DNA from: Megasphaera sp. AM44-1BH | GTDB taxonomy: Bacteria; Bacillota; Negativicutes; Veillonellales; Megasphaeraceae | Reading direction: 5' to 3' | Assembly: GCF_003467125.1 (NCBI RefSeq) | Contig: NZ_QSFA01000007.1 | Location: forward strand, 87,743-119,499 | DNA length: 31,757 bases | Shown: positions 1 through 8,874 of the stretch, one piece after another | How positions within the stretch are numbered: the first letter of the stretch is position 1 | How the letters are laid out: every line of letters starts with the position of its first letter | Notes under the pieces: generated by a model | Seen by the model: the letters and a program-made list of their open reading frames with translations, nothing else | Told to the model about the DNA's origin: nothing | Databases searched by the model: none | Position numbers and translations under genes: made by a program

Positions 1-81
1 AAATATTCGGTTACCAATCTGGAAAATGCGGATAAACAGCTGCAGACCAATATTGATAATGAAGCTTCTGCCCGTGAAGCC
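1..81 (+). repeat. Direct repeat copy A (pairs with 424-504)
   Basis: Bases 1-79 match 424-502 with two mismatches, starting aaatattcggttaccaat in both. The offset is 423 bp, exactly 141 codons, so the duplicated unit keeps the reading frame and encodes the KYSVTNLENADKQLQTNIDN coiled-coil segment. The window therefore starts inside a tandem array of stalk modules. Confidence 0.9.
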
Positions 82-3000
82 GCAGATACTGAAATCAAGC
101 AGGCTATGACGGACCAGAAAACCAGTACGGCTCTTCACATTTCCAGTAGTGGCGATTTAATTGTAGGTACTAAAGAAAATCAGACAGTCAAAAATATGGA
201 AATCCGTGGGCAATTGACTTCCGGTTCGATTTCTACTGGTGATATCACCTCTAGTGGTGATGTATCGGTAGCAGGGAAAGTAGAAGCGGAAGCTGTTTAC
301 GATGATACAACGAAGACCGGAAACTATGTGGTCCAAACCAATAGTGTGGGGGCTAACCTTTCCGCTCTCGATACCCAGGTTAAATCCAATGCCGATGCGA
401 TTGAGGAAGAAGCACGTAAGCGCAAATATTCGGTTACCAATCTGGAAAATGCGGATAAACAGCTGCAGACTAATATTGATAATGAAGCTGCTGCCCGTGA
501 AGCTAAAGATAATGAACTGAATGAACGCATTACAAACGAAGCGAATGCGATTCACGAAACGACGAATCAGTTGCAGAGTGACCTCAATACGGAAACAGCG
601 GCCCGTGAAGCAGCCGATGCGGCTCTCGACTCCCGGACTACGGCTCTGGAAGATAAGACCGAAGCCATCACCTATGATAAGGATTCCAAGACGGTCATGG
701 TGGACGGCAAGCTCACCGCTACCGAAGGCATCACCGATGGTACGACGCAGGATGGCCAGTATGTGAAGGCTGATAACTATGTAGGCCAGAACCTGAACGC
801 TCTGGACCAGGGCCTGCAGGCAGAAACGACAGCCCGTGAAGCAGCCGATACGACTCTGCAGACCAATATCGACAACGAAGCCGCAGAACGTAAAGCAGCC
901 GATGCGGCACTGGATGATAAGATTACGGCAGAAACTTCGGCCCGTGTGGCAGCAGATACCAAACTGGTGGAAGCCGTCAACAGCGGCCTGAGCCTGAGCG
1001 ATGACAATGTGTTGCAAAAGAACACCACTACCATTGACGCTCAAGGCAATGTGACCACTTCAAAGACCGATGCCAATGAAATGATCCTGAACAAGGGTAA
1101 TGACAACCAGATTACCCTGAACGAAAATGGAATCAAGGTTGGCACCAACAGCACGGTCGTAGATAAAGACGGCGTCTACACCGGCGGCGATACCTATAGC
1201 GAAGCCGCGGCAGCTATGAGCGCTGACGGCAAAATCAAAGGGGCCAACGGGGCTTTCACCGTGGATGAAAATGGAAATGTCACTTCTAAGGCAACTATCA
1301 CCGGCGAAACAGTAACCGACGGTAAGGGTGCTTCCATGAGCAACGGAACAGTAACCGGCAAGACACTGACCGATGGGATTGCTACCATTACCAATGGCAA
1401 CATCAATACCAGCGGTACCATTACCGGCGGCACCGTAACTTCTACAGGCAACATCTCCGCATTGGGTGACATTCACGCAGGCGGCGCCATTACAGGGGCC
1501 AGCGCTTCCATCCAGGGCGCTCTGACAGCAGGTAGTGCCACCATTACCGGTGACCTGACCGCCGGCGGTGCTATCCAGGGTAAGAGCATCTCTGATGGCA
1601 CGGCAACTATGCAGAATGGCAACCTCACCGGTGTGAAGAACCTGAGCGCTGAAACCATCACCACCAGCGGCGATGCCACCATCGGCGGCGACCTGACGGT
1701 CAAAGGCAAGCTGAATGTGGATGAAATCGACCTGACCAAGAACGGTATTGTAGGGGACAACAACGTAACGGCCAGCACGAAAGTGGCAGCCGGTGAAATC
1801 ACGTCCTATAAAAAAGCTACCAGCACGAAAGACGGCAGTGAAAAAGAAAGTGCCATTGATTATGATGAAAACGGCACTTCTACATGGGCAAAATCTACCG
1901 ATGCAGATGGCAACTGGAAGAAGAGCACTCTCACTGTAGAAGGCAACAAGGTAATGTCCAAGGTTATTGATTCTGAAAAGAACAGCAACCTGTCTACACA
2001 GACATCTACTCAGTCACAGAGCACACTGACGGATAAAGATAGTAACACCAATACGGCAACTCAGAGTGCAACGGAATCCAGCAGTGTCGTAACGAATAAA
2101 GATGGCAAGACATCTACATTCAAGCAGAATGTAGATCAGATTCTCAGCCAGATTAACGATCAAAATGGTGCGTTCTCCACTATCGATCAGAAGCTCAACG
2201 GCATTACTAGCGAAGTCACCGATGGAACCAACACGACTTCTTCCACCCAGACTACGACGGATATCACCAATACGGCTGAACAGGGTACTATTGCCAACAA
2301 TGCTAAAAAACTCTCGAACAGTGCTTCTGAAAGCATTACTAATACAGCAGGAAACAGCATTACAAATACAGCTACTAACGGGGATATCACGAATAATGCA
2401 CTGAATGGCACCTTAGCCAACAACGCCAAGAATATTGCGAATACGACTACAGAAAATATGACCAATGTTGTTGGTGGTAATCTGACGAATACGGTCACTG
2501 GTGATATGACCAGCTCGGCTAAGAATATCAGCAATACAGCAACAGAAGCCTTGACCAATACGGCAAAGGATATTACCAACAATGCATCCAACAATATCAC
2601 CAATATTGCGGCCGAAACACTTACCAACCAAGGTAAAAACGTAGCAACTATCGCCAGTGAAACAGCTTCTACTAATGCTAAGAATATCACTAATACGGCG
2701 AGTGAAAACATCACCAATACCGCTTCTAATGGAACTATTACCAATGAGGCAAAAGATTTGGTCAATCATGCTACAGAAGACATGACAAACACAGTAGATC
2801 GGAATCTGACGACCACTGTTGGCGGTAATATGACAACTACCGTTACCGGCAAGGTCACGGAAGACTACAAGTCCGACCTGGATACCAAGGTGGGCGGCAA
2901 TGAAACCCATTATGTAGCAGGCAACCAGACCAATACCGTGTCCGGCGACCGTACGGTCAGTGTAAAAGGAACGGAAACGGAAAACTTCAACGCCCAGGTT

Positions 3001-5871
3001 ATCAACGTTAAGACAGACCAGAAGACTTCTGTAGGTGGCAACCAGACCAATATCGTAGCTGGCAACCAGCAGAATACCGTAAGCGGAAGCAAGACGGAAA
3101 CGGTCAAAGGCAGTGTCACGGAAAAATATGGCAGCCAGGCAACTACAGTTGACGGTGACCAGAGCACCCATGTGGGCGGCAATCAGGAAAATGTGGTAAC
3201 TGGCAACCAGACCAATACCATCAGTGGCAGCAAGACGGAAAGCGTCAAAGGCGCTGTGACGGAAACCTATGGCAGCCAGACTACGAAAGTCAATGGCGAC
3301 CAGAGCACGACAGTAACCGGCAAGCAGACCAATAGCATCACTGGTGACCAGGTCAACACTATCGGCGGCAGCCAGACTACCACGGTGACCGGTGATGTAA
3401 CGGAAGACTACAAAGCCAACCTTAGCACTACGGTAGGCGGAAACCAGACTACGACGGTAACTGGTGACAGCAGCCTGACAGCAGAAAACATTACCAACGA
3501 AGCGAAGAACAAGATTACCAACAAGGCTATCGATGTGGAAACGGATGCTTCCAGCTCCATCGTGAACAAGGTTTCCAACGATGCCGGCTCCAACACTTCT
3601 ACCCAGCTGTCCTATCAGACTAAAGAAGAAATGAGCCAGGCCGATGGCAAGACCGCTTCCTATCTCCGCGGTGCAGCAGAAGAAAAATCCCAGCTCACCG
3701 ATGGGGACAAGAAGACCACTATCGACACCATTGCCGGCCAGACTAACACCAACATTACCGATGGGACAAATACATCTAACGACCTGCAGAAAGCAGATCA
3801 GATTGCTTCCTCCGTAACGGACGGCACCAATACCACCGTTGTGAACCAGGATGCCACGAGCCTGGCTTCCTCCATCACCGACGGGACCAAGTCCAACAAC
3901 ACCAACAACACCGTAGACAAATCGGAACAGCTGATCAAAGCCAGCGATACCCAGTACAGCGCTACGTCTAAGACAGCTACTAAGATGGAAGATGCCCTGG
4001 TAAGCGGCAGCAGCGTTATCGACGTTATCAAGAGCCTTGACGATGCAGCCAACCCGCTCATCAGCAGCGCCGTAACAGATGGCACCAACAGCACTGGCGT
4101 CACCCAGACAGCAAAAGATATCACCAACACGGCTAAGAACGGTACGATTGCCAATGATGCCAAGGATATCATCAACAACGCTACGGAAAACATGACCAAC
4201 ACAGTTGGCAAAGACCTGACCACGACTGTAGGCGGCGAAATGAAGACCACCGTGACTGGCAAAGTTACGGAAGACTACCAGTCCGACTTGGAAACCACGG
4301 TGGGCGGTAACCAGAGTACGACTGTTAAGGGCAATCAGAGCAATACTGTTGAAGGAACTCTGACGGAAACGGTAACTGGCAAAGCTACGGAAAACTACAA
4401 TGGCGGACTGGAAACTACCATTACCGGTGAAGAAAAACACACGGTCAACGGCAGCCAGACCAATGAAGTTACTGGGGACCAGACCAATACCATTGGCGGC
4501 AACCAGACCACCACGGTGACCGGTGACAGCAGCCTGAGTGCGAAGAACATCAGCAATACGGCTGCGACTTCCATCACCAACAAAGTTGGTGATAATGTCA
4601 GTACCACGATGAGCACCGATTCCATCGTCAATAAAGTTGGCAAGACCACGATTACTACAACAGACGGTAAGACGAAGCTAACCAATGAAGATGGTACGCA
4701 TGAAACCGAAATGGACTATGCTACCGTCCTGAAAGACCTCGGCGTCCGCGGTAGTGCAACGGTTGATCAGAACTTGACGGTCAAAGGCGATTCGGACCTG
4801 CAGGGCAATGCAACCGTTGGCAAGAACTTAACTGTCAATGGCACATCTGACCTGAAAGGCGATGTCACCATGGAATCTAACGCTACGGTTAAGAAAGACC
4901 TGACTGTAGAAGGCACGACAACAACGGATAAACTCGTCGTCAACAATGGGGCCACCGTTACTGGCGGCACGACGACGGATACGCTCCACGTCACCAACAC
5001 ATCGACTTTCGATGGCGCAGCCACCTTTAAAGATGTAGTCACCATGGAAAAAGACCTCTCTGTCGGCGGCAATGCCAGCGTATCGGGAAGCATGACAGCT
5101 TCTTCGTACAAAGTCGGCGACAAGACCTATATTGATGATAACGGCATCAACGCCAATAATCAGAAGATTACCAACGTGGCAGCGGGAGAACTTTCGGCCA
5201 ACAGCCTGGATGCGGTCAATGGATCACAGCTCTATGAAACCAACCGCCGCGTCAGCAAGATGGACAGCCGCATCAACGAAGTCGGTGCCAACGCAGCAGC
5301 TATGGCCAACCTCCATCCTCTCGAATTTGACGCCGATTCCAAGTTCAATGTCGCAGCAGCCGTCGGTAATTACAAGAACGAAACGGCTACGGCTCTGGGC
5401 CTCTTCTATCGCCCCAATGAAGACGTCATGGTCAACCTGTCCGGTACGGTCGGCTCGGATGACAACATGATCGGCGGCGGCGTATCGGTCCGCATCGGCC
5501 GCGGCGGCAACAAAGCACGGAATAAACAGATGGCGGAAAGCGCAAAATACGTCAAGAATCTCGAATCCCAGGTCAATACCCTGCAGAATCAGATGGATGC
5601 CCTCCTGTCCGTCCTCAATCCGAACATGTCCAAAGAATTCCCCGATGTACCGGCAAATCACTGGGCATATGAAGCCGTATCCCGCCTGGCTGGCAACGGC
5701 ATCATCCAGGGGTATGAAGATGGCAAGTATCATGGCGAACGTACCATGACCCGCTATGAAATGGCAGAAATCATTTACAAAGCCCTGCAGAAAGGCGCCA
5801 AAGCAGAAGCGAAACTGGTAGAAGAATTTAAACCGGAACTGAAAGCTATGGCTGCCCAGAACAAAGCATAA
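1..5871 (+). CDS. Trimeric autotransporter adhesin (YadA-like) with C-terminal SLH domain, 5' truncated by window
   Basis: The frame is open from base 1, so the first in-window ATG (106) is internal; 1956 codons are visible and the signal/head region lies outside. In order (window codons): heptad-like coiled-coil repeats of the NIDNEAAAREA type to about codon 320; Gly/Thr/Asn-rich stalk with TDGTNTT-type modules; two long octad-repeat blocks (codons about 755-1160 and 1374-1513); a second beta-rich stalk (VKGDSDLQGNATVGKNL type); a YadA neck (LDAVNGSQLYETN, about 1736-1748); a YadA anchor of beta strands (about 1769-1836); a short coiled coil; and one SLH domain (about 1879-1933, FPDVPANHWAYEAV, GIIQGYEDG). 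The family is exported by its own trimeric outer-membrane barrel and mediates adhesion and aggregation. The SLH domain after the barrel should sit in the periplasm and hold peptidoglycan, as SLH domains of OmpM-type proteins do in Negativicutes. The gene ends at a strong hairpin terminator. Family call is firm; ligand unknown. Confidence 0.93.
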   Translation, partial: KYSVTNLENADKQLQTNIDNEASAREAADTEIKQAMTDQKTSTALHISSSGDLIVGTKENQTVKNMEIRGQLTSGSISTGDITSSGDVSVAGKVEAEAVYDDTTKTGNYVVQTNSVGANLSALDTQVKSNADAIEEEARKRKYSVTNLENADKQLQTNIDNEAAAREAKDNELNERITNEANAIHETTNQLQSDLNTETAAREAADAALDSRTTALEDKTEAITYDKDSKTVMVDGKLTATEGITDGTTQDGQYVKADNYVGQNLNALDQGLQAETTAREAADTTLQTNIDNEAAERKAADAALDDKITAETSARVAADTKLVEAVNSGLSLSDDNVLQKNTTTIDAQGNVTTSKTDANEMILNKGNDNQITLNENGIKVGTNSTVVDKDGVYTGGDTYSEAAAAMSADGKIKGANGAFTVDENGNVTSKATITGETVTDGKGASMSNGTVTGKTLTDGIATITNGNINTSGTITGGTVTSTGNISALGDIHAGGAITGASASIQGALTAGSATITGDLTAGGAIQGKSISDGTATMQNGNLTGVKNLSAETITTSGDATIGGDLTVKGKLNVDEIDLTKNGIVGDNNVTASTKVAAGEITSYKKATSTKDGSEKESAIDYDENGTSTWAKSTDADGNWKKSTLTVEGNKVMSKVIDSEKNSNLSTQTSTQSQSTLTDKDSNTNTATQSATESSSVVTNKDGKTSTFKQNVDQILSQINDQNGAFSTIDQKLNGITSEVTDGTNTTSSTQTTTDITNTAEQGTIANNAKKLSNSASESITNTAGNSITNTATNGDITNNALNGTLANNAKNIANTTTENMTNVVGGNLTNTVTGDMTSSAKNISNTATEALTNTAKDITNNASNNITNIAAETLTNQGKNVATIASETASTNAKNITNTASENITNTASNGTITNEAKDLVNHATEDMTNTVDRNLTTTVGGNMTTTVTGKVTEDYKSDLDTKVGGNETHYVAGNQTNTVSGDRTVSVKGTETENFNAQVINVKTDQKTSVGGNQTNIVAGNQQNTVSGSKTETVKGSVTEKYGSQATTVDGDQSTHVGGNQENVVTGNQTNTISGSKTESVKGAVTETYGSQTTKVNGDQSTTVTGKQTNSITGDQVNTIGGSQTTTVTGDVTEDYKANLSTTVGGNQTTTVTGDSSLTAENITNEAKNKITNKAIDVETDASSSIVNKVSNDAGSNTSTQLSYQTKEEMSQADGKTASYLRGAAEEKSQLTDGDKKTTIDTIAGQTNTNITDGTNTSNDLQKADQIASSVTDGTNTTVVNQDATSLASSITDGTKSNNTNNTVDKSEQLIKASDTQYSATSKTATKMEDALVSGSSVIDVIKSLDDAANPLISSAVTDGTNSTGVTQTAKDITNTAKNGTIANDAKDIINNATENMTNTVGKDLTTTVGGEMKTTVTGKVTEDYQSDLETTVGGNQSTTVKGNQSNTVEGTLTETVTGKATENYNGGLETTITGEEKHTVNGSQTNEVTGDQTNTIGGNQTTTVTGDSSLSAKNISNTAATSITNKVGDNVSTTMSTDSIVNKVGKTTITTTDGKTKLTNEDGTHETEMDYATVLKDLGVRGSATVDQNLTVKGDSDLQGNATVGKNLTVNGTSDLKGDVTMESNATVKKDLTVEGTTTTDKLVVNNGATVTGGTTTDTLHVTNTSTFDGAATFKDVVTMEKDLSVGGNASVSGSMTASSYKVGDKTYIDDNGINANNQKITNVAAGELSANSLDAVNGSQLYETNRRVSKMDSRINEVGANAAAMANLHPLEFDADSKFNVAAAVGNYKNETATALGLFYRPNEDVMVNLSGTVGSDDNMIGGGVSVRIGRGGNKARNKQMAESAKYVKNLESQVNTLQNQMDALLSVLNPNMSKEFPDVPANHWAYEAVSRLAGNGIIQGYEDGKYHGERTMTRYEMAEIIYKALQKGAKAEAKLVEEFKPELKAMAAQNKA
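424..504 (+). repeat. Direct repeat copy B (pairs with 1-81)
   Basis: Second copy of the coiled-coil module. A further diverged version of the NIDNEAA unit follows near 865-900. The near identity of copies A and B at synonymous positions suggests recent duplication or gene conversion inside the adhesin. Confidence 0.9.
2263..3480 (+). repeat. Octad repeat block 1 (about 50 units) in adhesin stalk
   Basis: The translation falls into near-continuous 8-residue units with an aliphatic residue at position 1. The first half follows ITNTAxxx (for example ITNTASEN). From 2818 the units follow VxGxxxxx (VGGNMTTT, VTGKVTED, VAGNQTNT, VSGSKTET). From 2818 to 3480 I count 28 units in 221 residues, three of them 7 long. 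V-x-G octads are the hallmark of the trimeric beta-helix of T4 gp5 and VgrG needles, so a triple-stranded beta-helix is the likely fold. Confidence 0.75.
4120..4539 (+). repeat. Octad repeat block 2 in adhesin stalk
   Basis: Shorter copy of block 1: ITNTAKNG-type units followed from 4228 by 13 uninterrupted VxGxxxxx octads (VGGEMKTT to VTGDSSLS). Block 1 and block 2 share start (DITNTA), middle (GKVTEDY) and end (VTGDSSL), so they probably arose by segmental duplication. Confidence 0.75.
5635..5800 (+). other. SLH domain coding segment
   Basis: Encodes one S-layer-homology module with the diagnostic FPDVPANHWAYEAV start, the GIIQGYEDG centre and the TRYEMAEIIYKAL end. It follows the YadA anchor by about 40 residues, some of them a predicted coiled coil (LESQVNTLQNQMDALLSVL). 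Confidence 0.9.
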
Positions 5872-5920
5872 CGAACGCTGAATCCCTGCATCGTTAGAGG
5901 TAGCAGCAGAAGGCATGACG

Positions 5921-5962
5921 AACTACCGCATCCTGAATCTCATTCAGGATGCGGTAGTTTTG
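5921..5962 (+). terminator. Rho-independent terminator of the adhesin gene
   Basis: A perfect 16-bp stem (5923-5938 with 5942-5957, ctaccgcatcctgaat) with a 3-nt loop is followed by TTTTGTT. It lies 50 nt after the adhesin stop. Confidence 0.9.
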
Positions 5963-6129
5963 TTGTCGGGTGAGATATTGTCAATAATCAACGAATCATA
6001 CCGGGCCACAGAACTGGCTCAAGCCGTTCGGCGTTACCAACCGGACAGGGCTCATCCACAAAATACAGGCATCATGAGAAATTTTCGCAGACTTGACCTG
6101 TCTGCTAAGGGATGATCCGGGGCAAACTA
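5963..6129. other. Intergenic stretch without recognisable gene
   Basis: Between the adhesin terminator and the terminator of the convergent kinase gene. A 66-codon ORF crosses it but starts inside the upstream hairpin and resembles nothing I recognise. No promoter or repeat was seen. Confidence 0.5.
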
Positions 6130-6130
6130 A

Positions 6131-6190
6131 AACAGGCTATCGCAAAATAGCTTTTATAGCTTACGTTGCGACAGCCTGTTTGTTGTTTTT
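6131..6190 (-). terminator. Terminator of the kinase pair operon (possibly bidirectional)
   Basis: Stem aacaggctatcgcaa / ttgcgacagcctgtt (15 positions, one A-C mismatch) with a loop of about 20 nt. On the minus strand it is followed by TTTTAGTTT, just after the stop at 6200; on the plus strand a T-rich run also follows, so it may work both ways. Confidence 0.75.
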
Positions 6191-6199
6191 TAGGAGATA

Positions 6200-7549
6200 T
6201 TATGTTGCCGGAAGTGCCAGCCGGATGTAGGTGCTGAACCAGCCTTTTTCGCAGGTGCAGATGACATTGGCATGGTATTCATCCCGGAAACGGGCCAGGG
6301 ATTTCATGCCGATGCCGTGGCCCGGGGCATCGGTCGTTGGCAGGCCGTCTTCGTTGAATGTGACCGTGCCATCGAAGCGGTTCTTTATGAGAATGTTCAG
6401 CATATCTTCCTGACGGACGACGAGAAGAGTCAGGACACGCCTGCTTTCTGCCTGTTTTTCACTGGCATGGACGGCGTTTTCGATGAGATTGGAAAAGACC
6501 ATGGACAGGTCCGTGCTGAACGCCGGACTGCAGTCCGGGATATCGGCCTGGGCAGTGACGGCAATGCCTTTGCGTATAGCCGCACTGAGATACGTCGTAA
6601 GGGCGGCATTGACGACGATGTTTTTACAATATTCCTGACGTTTGGTCTGATTGAGTTTTAGCCCGATGTGTTCAATCAGGGCCAGAGCTTTATCATAGTC
6701 GTGATCTGATATGAGCTTCGTCAATTTCTGTAAATATTCCCGTCTTTTTTCGTAAAATTGCTCCATCAACGTCTGTGATTCATTCAGGGATTGGGCGTAA
6801 TTCTGGCTGGACTGGATCTGGGCGGCCAGGGCGTCATTGCGCTCGTAGGTCAGATAAATGGCATCGGCCTGATTGATACCGGCCCGTACACTCAGGGCGA
6901 TGAGCAGGGTAGCGCAGGAAATGATGATCCGTGGTACCAGCATTTCAAAATAGATTACATTGGGGACAGACTGGGTGACGAAAAATAGTGATTCCGCCAG
7001 GAGCAGGCAGGGAAGGACACAGATATATTTCCAGTAACCTCTCGTGCTCAGAGCATGGTCATTGCGGAATATATCGTTGAAATACCGGATGAGGACCGGC
7101 AGACAGAGTATATAACTGATGGTATAGATGAATAATTCAAGTGAATAATGTATGAGAGTATTGCTGTTGGTAAACATACCCAGCTGGATGAATACATAAA
7201 ATAAATAATAGATGAGGGTGTGGAGCATCAGCATAAATATGGTGCGCAGGGCAAAGACGTAGATATGCCGGAAAAAATGCGGACGGATTATAGTGATGGC
7301 CCAGATAAAATAAGGAGTCCACAACAGGGAATATAGCTTTTTGAACATGAAAATGGAGTGGGAACACTGCCCGCTGAGAAAGAGGTAGAGCAGGACTAGC
7401 GTTTCTGCCATGAAACAGACGACGTATCCGGCGACGGTCCATTTTTTTTGCTTTTCCGGGATAAACGGGGCAAAAGAAGCATACTGCAGATAAGCCGGCG
7501 GTACGATGGACAGGGTGAGCAGGCAGGTAGTGACGAATATCCCCATCAT
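6200..7549 (-). CDS. AgrC-like membrane sensor kinase homologue with intact ATP-binding domain but no phospho-acceptor His
   Basis: 449 residues. Residues 1-225 are hydrophobic, about 6-7 membrane segments; then a dimerisation-helix region (about 240-290) and a C-terminal GHKL ATPase domain. The N box is canonical (NLIENAVHAS, N354 and N358), as is the G box (GHGIGMKSL, G410/G412/G414). The place of the phospho-acceptor motif, RHD-x-RH in the upstream paralogue, reads YEKRREY: a gapless alignment from the shared SQ to KLI puts Glu267 where the His should be and Lys where Asp should be. It overlaps the upstream gene by 4 nt (ATGA), implying translational coupling and equal dosage. AgrC-type kinases normally sense peptides or small ligands and phosphorylate a LytTR regulator; none is in the window. 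As drawn it could bind ATP and phosphorylate a partner but not itself. Family call firm, role inferred. Confidence 0.88.
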   Translation of the reverse strand: MMGIFVTTCLLTLSIVPPAYLQYASFAPFIPEKQKKWTVAGYVVCFMAETLVLLYLFLSGQCSHSIFMFKKLYSLLWTPYFIWAITIIRPHFFRHIYVFALRTIFMLMLHTLIYYLFYVFIQLGMFTNSNTLIHYSLELFIYTISYILCLPVLIRYFNDIFRNDHALSTRGYWKYICVLPCLLLAESLFFVTQSVPNVIYFEMLVPRIIISCATLLIALSVRAGINQADAIYLTYERNDALAAQIQSSQNYAQSLNESQTLMEQFYEKRREYLQKLTKLISDHDYDKALALIEHIGLKLNQTKRQEYCKNIVVNAALTTYLSAAIRKGIAVTAQADIPDCSPAFSTDLSMVFSNLIENAVHASEKQAESRRVLTLLVVRQEDMLNILIKNRFDGTVTFNEDGLPTTDAPGHGIGMKSLARFRDEYHANVICTCEKGWFSTYIRLALPAT

Positions 7550-8874
7550 ACGGCAGCACCTTCCTTGCAGGGAATACGCAGGTTGGCGACAATCCAGCCC
7601 TTTTTGCAGGTATACTGACCGACTCCCTGATGGCGCATCATAAATTGACGCAGCACCGGTATGACCTCAGCGTACGGACCATCCTGGGGACGACCTTCGG
7701 CATCCACCGTTACCGGGGCGGTTTGGCGGTGGCCAACGAGCAGCATGACTGTCGTATCGGTCTGACGGGCTATTACCGTGATAGATCGCCTGGTTTTATC
7801 CTGAGTAAGACTAACGGTAATCGCGGCTCCTACCAGCCGGGCTGCAGCCTGGGCCAGTTCCTGTTCAAAGGGAAGATGCGGTGCCAGCGAGAGGTCGGCC
7901 ATGACGGAAATACCGTCTTCACGGGCTTTCTCTATGAGTGGGAGCAATGTCTTCCGGATACAGATGTTTTTCCCCCAGTGATAGGGCCGGGTCTGGGCCA
8001 GTTCCTGTGTGAGCGTTTCTAGTAAGGCCAGTGAAGCCGTATCGTCCTTTTCCTGAATCAATTTAGACAGAAGGCGCAGCTGATGCCGTGTGTCATGGCG
8101 GTATATGGACATACGCCGCTGGGAGGACTGAAGCATCTTCGTGTAGTCGGCAAACATTTCCATTTGTGTCAGCAAAGCCGCATTTTCACGCTTGAGTTCG
8201 ATGGCATAATGCATTTTACGCGTGCCCAGATACATCGTAATGGCAATACAAATCCCAAACAGGGCCTGCAGTACGCGCGGGATGAGGTATTCGCGGGCTA
8301 TTGGTTCATTGGTATGGGCCAGAATGGCGGAATATAGGATCAGTGAGACTGGAATCCAGGCGGTGTATTTCCAGAACGACAACATATCGACCATATGATA
8401 GGTGATGAATAAGGAACGGAAAAATTTCAGCAGCAGTGGTGCAAGGATGATATAGGATAGCATGTATGCCAGGAGAAAGAAAACTATATAATAGAAAAAC
8501 TGGCTGCTGGGAATGAGGAGAAGTTCCAGATTCATGATGAACGTAAAGAGGGCTACAATATACAGACCCTGCATTCCCAAAACGAATACATACTGCAGCC
8601 GGTATGCCGGCACATACAGCAGACCGAGAAGAAGATACGGAATAGCGTGAAGGGAAATGGTGTCTTTGAATGAAATCCAGGCGACGCCTACAATGCCTTG
8701 TGAAAACACAAAGACCACACACAGCACAATGGCGGCATACGTCAGGATAAATGCCTTTGCCAGACGGCGTGATTCACAGGGTGCCAGGAGTGGGACAAAG
8801 ACTCTGTATTGGACGAAAATGGATGGCAGCAGGGCAAGAAGAAGGAGACCGACTGCCAGAGATGAAGAATGCAT
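7546..8874 (-). CDS. AgrC-like membrane sensor kinase homologue with phospho-acceptor His but degenerate ATP site
   Basis: 442 residues from the ATG at 8874, which has an AGAAGG ribosome site 8 nt upstream. An in-frame ATG at 8913 is upstream of the likely transcription start and was not used. Residues 1-220 form about 6-7 membrane segments; a coiled-coil linker follows; then the phospho-acceptor motif YRHDTRHQL (H260). The C-terminal half aligns with the GHKL domain of the downstream paralogue but lacks its key residues: N box NLIEN becomes RLVGA (R346, A350 in place of both Asn), and the G-box glycines become P400, A402 and V404. The C-terminal CKKGW motif is still shared with the partner (CEKGW). 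It should therefore be unable to bind ATP normally yet able to receive phosphate. First gene of a two-gene operon with its own promoter. Paralogy and motif status are visible; partnership is inferred. Confidence 0.87.
   Translation of the reverse strand: MHSSSLAVGLLLLALLPSIFVQYRVFVPLLAPCESRRLAKAFILTYAAIVLCVVFVFSQGIVGVAWISFKDTISLHAIPYLLLGLLYVPAYRLQYVFVLGMQGLYIVALFTFIMNLELLLIPSSQFFYYIVFFLLAYMLSYIILAPLLLKFFRSLFITYHMVDMLSFWKYTAWIPVSLILYSAILAHTNEPIAREYLIPRVLQALFGICIAITMYLGTRKMHYAIELKRENAALLTQMEMFADYTKMLQSSQRRMSIYRHDTRHQLRLLSKLIQEKDDTASLALLETLTQELAQTRPYHWGKNICIRKTLLPLIEKAREDGISVMADLSLAPHLPFEQELAQAAARLVGAAITVSLTQDKTRRSITVIARQTDTTVMLLVGHRQTAPVTVDAEGRPQDGPYAEVIPVLRQFMMRHQGVGQYTCKKGWIVANLRIPCKEGAAV

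Noticed and set aside
2187..2765. 192-codon hydrophobic antisense ORF
   Set aside because: Alternating V/L/A composition is the complement of the ITNTA repeats, not a real membrane protein.
2263..3480. CRISPR-like regular repeats
   Set aside because: Periodicity is 24 nt in frame and protein-level; repeats are degenerate and contiguous, without spacers.
2413..4440. 675-codon open frame antisense to the adhesin
   Set aside because: It mirrors the repetitive Thr/Asn codons of the adhesin repeats; the codon pattern keeps the opposite strand free of stops. No ribosome site or domain.
5915..6115. 66-codon ORF after the adhesin
   Set aside because: Its start lies inside the terminator hairpin, no ribosome site, and no resemblance to a known family.
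8306..8722. 138-codon ORF inside the kinase region
   Set aside because: Out-of-frame shadow of the kinase gene on the same strand.
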